From Balamuthia mandrillaris (Eukaryota; Discosea; Longamoebia; Balamuthiidae): a DNA stretch of 64,000 nucleotides. The stretch's first letter is position 1. Every line of letters begins with the position of its first letter. The stretch covers positions 124,001 through 188,000 of the forward strand of contig JAVKOQ010000054.1 in NCBI GenBank assembly GCA_031835245.1, in the 5' to 3' direction. The notes beneath the pieces were generated by a model, which saw only the letters and a program-made list of their open reading frames with translations, did no database searches and had not been told where the DNA came from. Positions 13,662 through 26,228 of this stretch are shown one piece after another. The translations under genes and the position numbers were made by a program.

Positions 13662-16538
13662 CCTCATTTATCGGGTTACACCTACTAATCATCGATAAGA
13701 TGGGACTAGGCAAAACACTTTGTGTTATCTCAGCTATCGCAGCGGATATTGAGAATCTTAGCGCCAAAGCTGTTTCAGAAGAGAAGACCATCCCCGAGGA
13801 CACAGACAAGGACAAAGCAAAACAGATTGTTGATAGTAATGATGCTTTCAGTAGTGGACAGCAACAGAAGGTTGAAGAGGGGAAACAAACAAACTCTGCA
13901 GCAGTAGCAGAAAAAGAAGACGAAGAAGCAGGCGAGGAATGCGGTGGCCCCACTCTAATTGTGTGCCCTCTGTCAGTATTGGCCAACTGGCAGAATCAGC
14001 TCGAACAACACGTCAAAAAAGGCACACTCTCAGTTTTCCTCTACCACGGTAGGTCCAGGGCTATTCCTGCGAAGGAACTTCAATGGTATGACGTAGTGCT
14101 CACTACCTACAGCATCCTGGGCTCTGAATTTGCTTCCAACGACAAACAAAAGAAGAAACAAAGACCCAAACCTCAACAAATGTACTTCCAACAACACTTG
14201 TCAAATGGTGATAGCAGCAATAGTTCTACAAGCACTTCAACCTCCTCGGCATTTCCATCACAACAGCAATACTTCTACTACACCCCAAGTCCCTCTTTTA
14301 ATGGTTTAATGGCCAACACACCTCTTTCCCAACGGTATCTTGCCCCAGCTGCTAGCGGCGATGTTGGCAGTGCAACAGTAACTCCTAGGATCGCGGAAGA
14401 TCAGAAAGACAAAGGAAAGGGCAAGGAGAAAAGCACGAACCAATCCCCACTTCAGGCAATTCATTGGAGAAGGTTCGTTGTGATATTTTGTTCTTTTAAA
14501 ACAGTTAAAAAATAACGCCTTTGTTTTAGGATTGTGTTGGATGAAGGCCATTCCATAAAGTCTAGGAAAACGAGGCAAGCTAGGGCTGCCTTTAATTTGA
14601 GCGCAGACATTAAGTGGTGTCTCTCTGGAACACCTATTCAAAACAAGCTGGAGGACCTTTATAGTATTGTTCACGTATGTCTCTCTCCCTCTCTCTTATA
14701 CTGTTGTTGATCTTACACCTACGAATGATTTCAACGCACAGTTTTTAGGCGTTCACCCTTTCAGCAACTGGGACACATGGTACATAGCTTCTTCGCTGAT
14801 TAAACAATTTGGCTCACCTTCTTTCACCACAAACAGGAACGCAGTAATAGTGCGGCCGATGCGTGCAGATGACCCGCGAGGCTACCAGCGTTTACAGGTG
14901 CGTATCGTATTTCCTGTAGTTGATGTTGCTATTCTAGTTGTTGACCTGCCTGTCTTCCTATTGTTTTGACTTTGTAACAAAGGCGTTGGTCGGAACATTG
15001 TCGCTTAGGCGCACGAAAGACCAAATGGACAAAACGGGTCGCCCGTTGGTGGTACTTCCTAGCAAGACTGTATTACAGGTCGACGTTACACTCTCCGACG
15101 AGGAACGCCAATTGTATGATGCCATGGCCAGCGAGGGCAAGCAGCTGTTTCAAAGTTATATTAAAGCCGGCACTTTGGTTTGTCCAGCAACTTTTTTTTC
15201 CATCCTCTCAACTCATTGACGTTCTTCTTTAAACAGCTTAAGAACTACGCTCACGTTTTGGAAATGTTGTTACGGTTACGGCAAGTTTGTTGTCACGCAA
15301 ATCTTTCCATTGCGGCCATGAACGAAAAGAAGGAGCAGGAAAGGAGTGCAAACGATTTGGACAACGCCAAAAATCGGCGCCTTCTAGCTATTCTCATGGA
15401 CTGCATTGGCGAAGAGAGTTGCTGCATCTGTCTCAACCCGATTCCTGCGGTTGATGCAGTCATTACTCATTGTGCTCACATGTTCTGTCGTCCCTGCATC
15501 TCACAGTATGAACCCTCTTCCTCCTGCTCTTTTCTTGTAGCTTTAACCCTTTTTTTGTTTTTTTTTTTTTTGTATTTTGACACGATAGAGCGATGGAACG
15601 CAATCCAACTTGTCCCCTTTGTCGGAGCAACCTTACTCCAGCCAATATACTTCGAGCTCCAGTGCCCGAGCTTGGAGGTAGCGTTGCATCTGGTTCAGCT
15701 GATGCTGACGGCGCTGAACGGCTTGATAGTGGCCTAATATACGTGGACGGTGAGTCTCTTCTCTCTCTCTCTCTCTCTCTCTCCATCTTAGTTGTTGAGC
15801 TGAAAATAATTTCATTATTCTAGTATCCAATTGGAAGCCAAGCAGCAAGGTAATCCGCCTCCTAGAAGAAATCAAAATGATAATGGGCCAAGACCCTACC
15901 ACCAAAAGCGTTATCTTTTCCCAGTGGACCTCGTTTTTGGATTACCTTCATGTACCTTTTTTATTCATCTTTTCTTTTCTTGTTTTGTTATTTTTTTTTA
16001 ACTCGGTGAATTTTTCCTTCTTTTAGTATCCATTGGAGGCAAATGGAATCCGTAGCGTCCGGTTAGACGGCCGAATGACTCATCAGCAACGTGAGGAGGC
16101 AATGAAGCAGTTTGGCACGGATCCCGATGTTCACGTTTTGCTCATCTCCCTTAAGGCTGGTGGAGTGGGTCTCAACCTAACTTGTGCTTCAGTTGTATTT
16201 ATGGTATGCTCTGCTTTTCTATTCTCCTCTCTCTTGTCGCTGAATCATAATTGCTGTTTTAGATGGATCCATGGTGGAATCCAGCGGCGGAGGAACAAGC
16301 AATGGACCGAATACACCGTCTCGGTCAAACAAAGCCAGTACGCTGCATACGCTTTATCGTGAAGGATTCTGTGGAGGAACAAATGTTAAAGCTTCAGGAA
16401 AAGAAGAAGTTGATGCTGCAAGGCGCTTTTGGAAAGAAGACAGCCAAAGAGTTGCAGGAGCTCCGCATCAGCGATTTGAAATTATTGATGTTTAATGGCG
16501 ACGAGAACACTCAGGGTGATACGCAGCGACACGACTGA
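11213..16538 (+). CDS. HLTF: HLTF/Rad5-type SNF2 translocase with HIRAN and RING domains
   Basis: It has sixteen exons: 11213-12436, 12503-12579, 12659-12806, 12876-13035, 13093-13206, 13301-13395, 13484-13600, 13700-14472, 14530-14674, 14742-14897, 14983-15177, 15237-15505, 15589-15749, 15824-15951, 16027-16203 and 16263-16538. Every phase closes, giving 1404 residues. Residues 1-400 are low complexity with a KKRKRE nuclear signal and two IDLT motifs (168-171, 375-378). A HIRAN domain follows ([15 protein letters not shown] to PVLLQLWG), which in HLTF binds DNA 3' ends. The SNF2 ATPase has MGLGKT (about 646), VLDEGHS and [11 protein letters not shown]3HC4 RING (about 1130-1175) sits between the two helicase lobes, as in Rad5, HLTF and SHPRH. 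Motif VI reads [12 protein letters not shown]. In the known family the protein reverses stalled forks and polyubiquitinates PCNA. The function is inferred; the orthology call is strong. Confidence 0.95.
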
Positions 16539-16631
16539 CTGAAGGAGTCGAATTAAGCATTGAATTTAACTTACAAAAAGTACGAACAAGAGAGAGAGAG
16601 AGACAGAGAGAGAGGATGAATGGATACAAGT

Positions 16632-18836
16632 CTATGCAAAGGGAAAGTCATCATCCTCAAACTCTCCATCCTCGTCCTCTTCTTGCTCCTCCTCTTCACT
16701 TTCTTCGCTTGAGGGCCTTTCCTCTTCCTCTTCCTCCTCGTCCAACACAAGAGGCGGCCCCATGCCGCGCATCTCTGGTGTTACCGTGTCTTCTCGTGGC
16801 CGCTCGTCCACTAAATCGATCCTTGTAACAACAGATGGAAGTGTTTTGCCGGGCTCCAATTTGAGTTTTATGGAAGGAGGAGAGGGTGATTGTTGTTGAC
16901 AAAGAACCATGACATCATTCTGCTCTTGTGCAAGGGCTTCCTCCTTTCGTTTCTTCTCAGCTTCAAGTTGCTCAGGGGTAGGTGCAAGCTCGCACCATGG
17001 ACGGTATGCAAGCGGACAGTCCTGCGGAGGGCACTTGAACTCGGGTCCAAAGTTAAACGTCACGTTGGCAGAGTTGTAAAGAGAAGCAGCAGGATAGTAT
17101 GTGCCTGCGAAGATGTCCTTGAACGCTATTCCTTGTGATACCCCGTTCTTGTAGAAAATCAAGCAGCTGCCGTTTAGTACCGGCAGTACCTCCTCTTTCT
17201 TGTCGCTGCTCGTGCTCGTGTTTGTGCTTGTGTTGGGCTCTTGCTTTGGCTCGGCTGGGGGAGTGCTTGCGTTTGTGTTGGAGTGTGTTGTGGAGGAGTT
17301 AGTGACGCCATTGGTGCTATTGTTGCTATCAGCAGCAGCCGGCGATGTTGATGAGGGCGATTGCGAGGTTGCGGTGGATGATGCTTGTTCAGGAGGAGGA
17401 AGGTAGATGAGAAAGCCAATAATATCGTTTGATCCTTAGTCATAATAACAGCAACGTGAGCACAACATTGGACAAGAACGAGAGATAGGAGGTAAGCACA
17501 GTATGTACCATAAGGCTCGCCATAGGGACGGCCTCTGCTCTGATGAAAGATATCTCCAGCTTTATCTCGGTAGCTGTAGCTGTACTTGTCATAACCGACG
17601 GGTGCTTGTAGGTCACCTTTTTCTGTGGACCATCCCAACCTTTTGTAATAATATCATTTTAAATATTATTTAGCCAGACAATAAACATTTATGTTTGATG
17701 TTAGCAAATGAGAGTATTGCACGAGCTGTATACTTCTACCTTGTGTTTCCTTCGTGCGGATTAATATAAATTTCAAAGTACCAACAACCTTCTGTTGCAC
17801 CAAACGAAGCTCGCGCCATGCGATATCCCTATTTGGTGATAAAAATACGGCGATAGAATTCAGGGCTTAGGCAAGAGAGAAGAGAGAGAAAGTGCTTTAT
17901 CTTTCAAAGCCATTCATGCACGAAACTACACCTTTGGATTCTCAACAGTCAGCAAGTCTGGAAATATTTTGACTTGACGAGCAGAATTCTCTTTCGCAAT
18001 ACATAATGCTGTGTACAAACTGTAATCGGGTTCTATAAACAGAAAAAAAGTAAACAACTCCATGTGAAAAGCTAGAAGAACACAAAACACTATCACTAAC
18101 CATAATAACGCTTTGGAGGAGGTCGCCATTCTACGGGTGGTGGTTTTGGTTTGCTGCGGGTTGCTTTCTGTTTTTGTTTTTGCTTTCGCGTTTTGCGCTG
18201 TTTAGTTGGTTGCGTTTTTGCTCCTGCCGCAGAGTCAGTGGCTTTCCGTTTTCTGGTTTTGGAACTTAATTTGGTGGCTGCCTTTGATGGCCGGGTGTCA
18301 CGGCCTATTGCTGGGTTCAGAATGTGTTTCATTCCCCAGTATCCTGTTGCAACAACAACAAAAGTTAAACATATTGTCGATAAACACAAAGAATGAATGA
18401 AGAATCTATAGAGAGTAGCAAGGGAGAGAGAGAGAGAGAGAGAGAGAGGAAGGGAAGGAAATGAGTAGATGAGAGACCATGTTGTCCAATTGCTTTAAAT
18501 CCAGAAACAAAAGTGTCTGGATGAGAAGAAAGAGCGCTACCAATGGTATTGTGCCAGGTTAGTGTTCCTTTTTGGGTTTGGTTGGCATATAAGTGATGCT
18601 ATTATAATATGAAGTGATAAAGGAAATGTCTTACGTGACTTGCCAATGCAAAGTCTCTCCCAGTTGTTATCCAGGAAAGCACAGATGTCTTCTTTGAAGC
18701 GAATAAAGAAGTGACTGTCAGATGTGAGAGCCTCGTTGCGGGTGTAACCTTCTTCAACTTTTTGCACGGTCAAGTTATAGGTTGCTATCTGCACCACATC
18801 CATCCTGAGTTATGTTGGAAGAGAAAGAGCAAGAGA

Positions 18837-18888
<52 letters not shown>

Positions 18889-19536
18889 GAAACGAAGAAC
18901 AATAATAACAAGAAGCAGAGGCTAAATACCAGCTACGAGACTTCCATTCAAAGAAATCGCTGTTCTGCCCTCGGGACTGGGCGCAGCCCAAGCAGTGATA
19001 AGTGTAACCCCAGTCGCCTGGAAACGGAAAGTTGTTTTCCGTGATGCACTTTACTTGCTCTGCAGGCAGCATGCGTCACAGAATGAAACAAAACCGAACA
19101 ACAAGAAGCAGCGGAGAACGAGAGCGAGAGAAGGAGGAAAGAAGAAGAAAGAAGCAAGCAAAGGGCAGAGAAGAGCGCGAGCGCAGGAGCAAGGCGCCTT
19201 TTACGCACTTTTGGGGATCCATCGGTTGCAAAGAGAGCAACGCATGTTATTGATATCGATAGTGTCGCGTTGTTCCACCTGTTGACTGCAAACAGAAAGC
19301 AAGTCACAAAAAAGCTTGGCCCTCTCAAAAGTGAAGCAACAAAAAACGTACGCCCATAGAGGACGCTCCGTCCCTGTGCCGATGGTGTGGCCCTCTGTTG
19401 CTGCATTTTCGCTGCGATTTGACTCTTTGTTGCTCTCCTCAATGTCCATCGCCAGGTGTAAGTCTGGCGAGGAAGCCATCTCGGAGTAGGAGGACGCTGG
19501 CACAGCAAAGGCGCCACCACCATTTCTTCCTTCCAT
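16632..19536 (-). CDS. ASH2: ASH2, SPRY subunit of the COMPASS/SET1 H3K4 methyltransferase complex
   Basis: It has ten exons on the minus strand: 19536-19352, 19285-19209, 19059-18930, 18804-18635, 18567-18478, 18343-18101, 18032-17932, 17828-17740, 17639-17509 and 17434-16632. Phases close, giving 672 residues. The N-terminal part has the ASH2 zinc/winged-helix region ([24 protein letters not shown]). A Lys/Arg-rich linker, KKRYYG-terminated, binds DNA in homologues. The SPRY domain spans about residues 330-580, with [29 protein letters not shown], and [28 protein letters not shown] Ser/Thr/Asn-rich insert of about 65 residues interrupts SPRY. The C-terminus is a long acidic tail. The gene ends 93 bp from the convergent HLTF stop codon. 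An AG run (16589-16613) marks its 3' UTR. Confidence 0.94.
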
Positions 19537-19878
19537 GGCGATGTTTTTTCTTCCTTCTTTTTGCCGCCCTTGATTTCTTCAAGACGACATGAAATACCAT
19601 CGTAGGTTCGAATCCAACCATTTGCAATATAATTCTTAGGAGAGAGGCAGAGAGGAGAGAGGAGAGAGGAGAGAGGAGAGGAGAGAAGAGAGAAGAGAGC
19701 GGAGGAGAGGAGAGAGGAGAGCAGAGCAGAGAAAGGACTCAGAAAGCAGACAAAGAAGAGAAAGGAGAGAGACAAGGTTTAAAGAGGGAGAGGAGAGAGC
19801 AGAGGAAGGAGGGATAAGGTTTCTTCGTAACTTTTTTTTGTTATTGTTGTTTGTGTATGTGGAAAAAACATCACCAAA
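19537..19878. other. Purine-rich intergenic repeat between ASH2 and exportin-1
   Basis: This 342 bp stretch is 5' of ASH2 and 3' of exportin-1. From about 19637 to 19802 it is nearly pure G/A with irregular GAGAGGAGA units. I see no gene or clear motif beyond that. Confidence 0.7.
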
Positions 19879-20183
19879 CTATTCCATCTGTGAGTTATCT
19901 TGCACTCGAGCATCGTGCGGGGCAACCATGCCAGGAATGGCCATGTCTCGCTTGAGCTGCTCGCTCTGCGCCTCGGCCAACTGCTGCTCCTTCTCCTCTA
20001 GGAACAGCTCCGAATTGTCCTGCTCCGAAAATTCCTTGAGCTGCACCAAAAAGTCTCGAAGCAGCAACTTGAACGCGGAGATGTCTGTGTTCCGCTCAAA
20101 GAGGCCCATCACGAATTGATGCACAGTTTCTCTGTTTGGATGTATTCAAAAAAAAAGTCGCGATTAGAACGGCTATTAATAAA

Positions 20184-20245
<62 letters not shown>

Positions 20246-23200
20246 AACAGACAAAAAAGAGGATAAAAAAGAAATGAAGGAAAAACGTACTTGGAAAGAT
20301 GAGGAAAAGCGGTGAGCAATAGATGGGTCATATGGTTTCGCAAGAAAACAGAGTTGTTCATGGCGGGATCCTGGTTGGTCGTTGTGTCCCACAGAGGCAC
20401 TCGCACTTGACCACTTTCTACCAAGTGGAACATTCGAGCGAGTATTGTAGCTTGCAAAGAAAAACCTTTTTTCAAGAAAAAGGGTGAACACTTACACGAC
20501 AAGAACGAAACAAGCTTGGGGAAAAAGAAATACATACTTGATTTGTGGAAAGCGTCGGTCAAGACGTAGAAGATGTCCTGCACAAGGTTGATAAAATAGG
20601 CCTTGTAGAATCCTTGGGCCACCTCCTCCCCAGAGGCCGCAATGTTCTTCAACAGCTCTAACAGGATGTTGAGTCCCGTCTCAGCAATGTTTCGCATGGT
20701 GTGCTTGAAGGCCCACACAATGCTGTCGATGATGAGCTTGAAGGTTTCTGGTGGAATTTGGAAGAAGGCAGGGAAGCAGTGGGTATTGATGGCGCGGATG
20801 AGGTTGAAAAAGTTCACTCGGCAGACGGGGTAGTCCTCAAAGTTTTGTGTAATCATTTGCAGCGTGCACTCAAACACAGCAGCCAAGATAGGAGGTATCT
20901 GGTCGTTTAATCCTTGCTACAAGCGAGAAGAAAAGAAAGAATAAAAGAAGATTAGAACGTTTTTCAAGGTAAGCAAGCAAGATTGTTTAAAAACAACGTA
21001 CCTTGAATTTGTTTATGATAACAGTCATTAAAGACAACACTTCTGGGTCGCGTGCGTCTGGAATGTTGTTCTTGTAATCAATGAGCACCGCCTCAAGCAA
21101 TGGGGGAATGAAGTTTTGCATAACGATTTGAGGATCTTCGGATTTCTCTATAAAGGTCTCTTGCAAAGTCAATGTTTCTTTCTTTACCGCTCTCATACTT
21201 CGGACAATAGACGTTTTTGTAGCATTGGGACCTTTAATAGAGGAAAAAGGTGAGAATGCAACATACGCAGAACAAGCAAGATAAGCAAGCATACCATTGG
21301 ACGCAACAGTGTTGGAGATTTCCGTGCTGTAAACTTTGTACACATTGAGCATGTCCATGAATATAGTTCCCAATTGGTAAATGTAGTCATGGCCAAGTGA
21401 CTTAGCTGCGCGGACGTTTGTCTTGAGTATTGTGGTGATGCTCTTACATGTTTGCGTTTGCTTCAAGTAAGAGACATCCCGTTGTGCTTCTTCCATAATT
21501 CGTGTCCACTATGGTTTGGCACAATCGTTTAGCAAGAGTACGAACGGAAATAATTCGGAATTAATGAGAAATGGAGATATACCGTTGAATTGGGTAATGC
21601 CATCAACTTAATGACGAGCTCTTTCCGTGCTTTGGGGTCAGTGTGGGAGTGAATCATAAAACCAACTGCTTCGTAAAAAGTTTGTATCTGTTGTGGTTCG
21701 AGGTCGGAAATAATGACGGGCAAATCGGTCAAAATCTCCTCTACAAAAGGTGCCGTTTCTCCAATTTGACACACCACGAATTTCCGCCTACACTTTTGGG
21801 CAATCTTGAGGAAAGTATCACAAGCCTAAAAAAGAACAAGTTTAGTTGTTTGTGCGAACCGATTTAAAAAGAGAAATGGCGCATTTGAGAATTGGAAGGA
21901 GAAAATTACCATGTCTTGTACACCAGGGTGAGTCTCGTGCATAAACTCGAAAAGCTTGTTAACTACCGTCTTTAAAAACTTCCAATGAGCGCGAAGGAAG
22001 CGAGGATATTGCCCAACTATATACATAATGTTGCTTGCGATGACTGCCTTATTATCTTTGCCTCGTTTCATTTCGCACAAGCCCAAAAGCTCCTTAATAA
22101 CAGTAACCAAAAATCGTTTCTCGTCCTCTTCAGCTAAAAATGAGAGAAAGTTAATACCAACAGCAAAGGGAGTTCTAAAAAAAGACTAGGACTGTTTGAG
22201 TACATACATTGAGCTCCGCTAATGGATCCAATGGCCCAGCAGAGAGTGTTGAGGTTGTTCCAGGACCATTCTTGACCATTCACCTAGAAAGAAAAATAAA
22301 GTTAGTTGCAATTAACAAACAAAACAAAAAGAAAAAACTCAGGGACAAAGGGACACAGGCTAAGAAGGACAACGAAAACTAATACAGACAAAGAAATAAA
22401 CGCAAACCTGATTGTTCAGCTTTTCGAGCATGATGCTTTGAGTGTCTTCATAATCAAGATGCGTCAAATAGATCAACGTCTCTCTCATGCTCTTGTACAA
22501 GATGATGGCGTCACTATCCTTCATCACCTCCCTAACGATCTCTCCGTTTTCATCTTCTACAATCAAGACTTCCTCAGGCTTGGGCATGCGTTGAATGATA
22601 ACTTTACGTAGTCGAGACATAATAGGAGCGTAGAATGAGCGTCTGGGCGAGTTGGATTGAGAGGGATGGCTGTTCAACATGAGAACCTGTGAAGGAGCGG
22701 CAGGAAACTCTTGGTAGAGTGAACTTGCCTGATGAATGACGAATAAAGAAGTATTTAGTGAGCAAGAAAAACTAGGTGAAACAAATGCGAGGACAGTAAT
22801 TACCAGTGTGGTCCAATACTCGAGACAGATCTTCCACACCTCGCTATCGGTAACTTGAGATATTTCAATAAGGTAGTTGTGAGCTTCCAACAGGAGCATG
22901 TGAGTGCCTTCCGACTCCAATACCTTGAGGTGATTCTTGAAAAAGACGCCAAAGAAGATGGCAAGGTTCTGAATAAACTGCTGTTGCTCCTCGGTGCCAT
23001 TCTCGTAAACCTCAGCGAGATCTGCATTGAATAGTTAGAAAAACTGAATAAACAGTTAAAGATGATGAATGCGTACTCGTAGAAGGTGGCAATATATTGT
23101 GAAGTTGCTGCATAAACCCTGTAAACAGCTGAGTAAAAATGCCTTCATTCTGCTCTCCCATTTTAATGCCAACAACTTCGGTCAGACATTGCAAAGTAAT

Positions 23201-24265
23201 ATTTTGGAAAGGCGCAATTGGAAAGAACTGAAAGAAAACGTCAACCACTTGAAACAACAAAAGCAAGAGCAAAGGAGAGAGAGAGAGAGAGAGAGAGAGA
23301 AGAGATACCTTAAATATTAGATTTTCAACCATCTTTGTTTGGAAAATATAGCCTACAGGGATCCAGTTGAGAAACCGCAGCAAGGTTTTCAAGGTGGCCT
23401 CAATAAGGGAGGGGCTCTGTGAGGTGTTCAGTATGTATTCACAAAGCTGGTAGATGAGAGAAAACTCCTTGTTGAACGAAGTCTTCAACTCCTTTATTTT
23501 GTCTTGAGTCAGTTGACCACCTGAGAAGTCAAACACTTCCTCGCTAGCAGGAAAAAAAAAGAATGGGTCAATGAACGAGAGCAAAGAAAAAAAAAAGGAG
23601 ATATCAAGAATAAGAGTACCTGAGCAGCTTTAGTATCTCCATGTTGTTCTCGCACAACGATTCGTTCTTTTGACTAGCTCCAACGAGTTCGGGAATGAAG
23701 GTTTCCCAGTTGCGAGGCCACTCTTGTTTGATAATCTGTGCAATGGAAAAGTGTGAGCAGCCGATTCACAGTGACGACGATTATGAGAGAGAGAGAGAGA
23801 GAGAAGCAAGGGAAATCGAACCTGCACGAGGATCATATTCAACTTCTTCAAGTAGAACCGCTCCTTCTGCATGGTGGCAGCGTCAGAGGACAGCTTGATC
23901 ACAAGATTGACAATGTAGTTACGAATGCCATCACACTGCGCCCTCGGCAGGCTTTTCCATCGATAGAGGATGACCTTCTCCAGAATGGAGAGAGCGAGAA
24001 ACTTTGTGCTTTGACTCTCAGAGTATTCGAGGATGGTGTCCACCCTCGACCATGCTTGTGGATGCTCTTGCAACTGTGCAAGTACCCTTTCGGCCTCTGC
24101 TTGCTACAAGTTTTTTTTCTTTTTTGTGAGTGCTGTGGCGAGAGATCAAAAAAAAAATAGGAGTGGGGTTTGTACCTGTGGCCCAGAGCCCGTGTAGAAG
24201 GTATAAACCACTTGATCGAGTAACTTCACATCGAGTGGCTCATCAAAGTTGAGTATGCGTTCCAT
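19879..24265 (-). CDS. XPO1: Exportin-1 (CRM1), nuclear export receptor
   Basis: This is the karyopherin that exports leucine-rich NES cargo with Ran-GTP through nuclear pores. It has fifteen minus-strand exons: 24265-24176, 24103-23822, 23735-23620, 23543-23309, 23227-23077, 23021-22804, 22728-22408, 22283-22208, 22133-21910, 21825-21583, 21508-21295, 21231-21002, 20916-20538, 20450-20291 and 20131-19879. All phases close, giving 1063 residues, close to the human 1071. Similarity to human XPO1 runs end to end, including [49 protein letters not shown] and WAFKHTMRN. The NES-groove cysteine that leptomycin B alkylates (human Cys528, in LLGLC) is present as residue 516 (codon 22077-22075). The gene is divergent from the Rieske oxygenase. 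Confidence 0.97.
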
Positions 24266-24889
24266 CCCGGAAATAAGCCCACAGATTTTTTTTTGGTTTT
24301 CGTTTACACAACCACTACTGCTACCCCACCCAACAAAACAAAAAAATGGATGAACAAGAGGAACCCAAAAAAAAATAAAATAAAAGGGCAAATTGGAGTA
24401 CCAACTTCACACTTCTCCTCCACGGCTTTTTTTTTGAGGTGGTTTGAGTGCGTACGCCGCGCAGCAGTCCCCTCCCTCCGCTTCACAGTCCTAAGTACCC
24501 AGGGGGAGGTGTTCTCGCCTCTCACACACAACCAAAAAAATAAGTGCAAAAAAGTTTCTGGAAGCTTTTTTTCCCGCCCTTTGGGATTTTTTGACGACAA
24601 ATTGAAAATCACCGGAAAATAGAAATTTCGGGAGGCGCATAACGGATAGGAGTTCTTTAGGTTAGGGTTAGCGGTCCGGAAGTAACGGCCGCGGAGCTTT
24701 CCTTTACAGCGAAACACTGTGTTTGACACGGGAGATATAATAATGCTATAGGTTGCGGTACTTTGGCTTATGAAAAATCCTTGGCAAATGAATCCCGCGA
24801 CTTGACGCCTGCTTTTTTTTCTTTCTTTTTTATTCACGTTTAAGTTTTTCTGCACTCTTGAACAGTTTCGCGACGAAAGCTATTACGCT
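24266..24889. promoter_or_regulatory. Divergent intergenic region exportin-1 / Rieske oxygenase
   Basis: This 624 bp stretch lies between two start codons. It contains A and T homopolymers and a telomere-like TTAGGTTAGGGTTAG string at about 24657-24671. I see no coding sequence. Promoter function is inferred from layout. Confidence 0.55.
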
Positions 24890-25519
24890 ATGAAGAAGGG
24901 TTGGGCCGTTGCTGTGTTGGCTGTTATCCTGGCGGCTTGCTGGCAGGCTGGTTGGTTGCCTCAAAGCCTGCTCCCCTCGGGGGAGGGAGCATGGAGCGAG
25001 CGGTTCGCCACCGTCGCTCTCCTGCTTCTCGGGGCTCTCGGTTACCGCCTCCTCTTCGGCCCGCCTGCCTCGCGGACGAAGAAGGAGGTGGTGGGCAAGG
25101 GACCCCGCCCTAGCGCCTCAAAGGAGCGGGAGAGGACCTACGCCACCATCCCTCCCTACCCCAACGGCTGGTACAAGGTCGCCAACAGCACGGAGGTCAA
25201 GAAGGGACAGATCCTGGAGGTGGAGTGCCTCTCCCTCAGCCTCGTCGTGTTTCGTGGCGAGGACGGCAAGGCCTGCGTGGCCGACGCACATTGTCCTCAT
25301 ATGGGGGCCAACCTGGCCTATGGCGGTAAGGTTGTTGGCAACTGCATTGAGTGTCCTTTTCATAGGTGCGTTGTCTTTATTTCATTCCCTTCTTCTTTGC
25401 TTTTTTTGTTGTTCCCGTTTCGACTGTAACAAACATATTGTCGTCTCTCTTTCTCTTTCTCTCTTTCTCTCTCTCTCTCTCTCTTCTTTCTCTCTTTCTC
25501 TCTCTCTCTCTCTCTTCTC

Positions 25520-25567
<48 letters not shown>

Positions 25568-25970
25568 TCTCTCTCTCTCTCTCTCAAGATGGCAGTTTGA
25601 CACCTCTGGCAAGTGCACCAAGATCCCTTACTCCGAGAGCATACCCGAAATTGCCAAGCTCAAGACCTATGAGGTGGTTGAGTACTATGGAACGTACGTG
25701 TCCTTTGCTCCTTCGCCTTGCCCTCCATTCTCTTGTCCTGCAAACCTCTTTCTTCCTTTCTTTCGTTCTTGTCAATGTGTTTCGTTGCTGCTTCTTCTAT
25801 TCTCCATTTACTATAATATCACATTTTTACTACCATATATTTTTAGCATTTGTATCTACTATGACGCGGAAGGCAGGCCCGCTCCTTACCTCCCTCCTTC
25901 TATCCCGGAGATGGACACCTTTGTTTACCGCGGAACCTACACTCAAGACGTTGGCATGCACATACAGGTT

Positions 25971-26013
<43 letters not shown>

Positions 26014-26191
26014 CTTGGTCCATGTAGCTCTTTCGCATGCTTTTATGACATCCTTCCTTACAAACCGCTGCAGGAGTTTGCAGAGAACTCGGCAGACTTT
26101 CAGCACTTTGACCCGCTTCACGGCAACATGATGATCCCTTTCACCGAGACCCAAATCCCTGGCATGAAGATTGTGCACAAGGTACCATCTT

Positions 26192-26228
<37 letters not shown>

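Noticed and set aside
25360-26027. Ser/Leu-repeat proteins over the CT tracts of the Rieske gene
   Set aside because: They are read-through of CT-rich introns. The spliced exons give a complete Rieske oxygenase.
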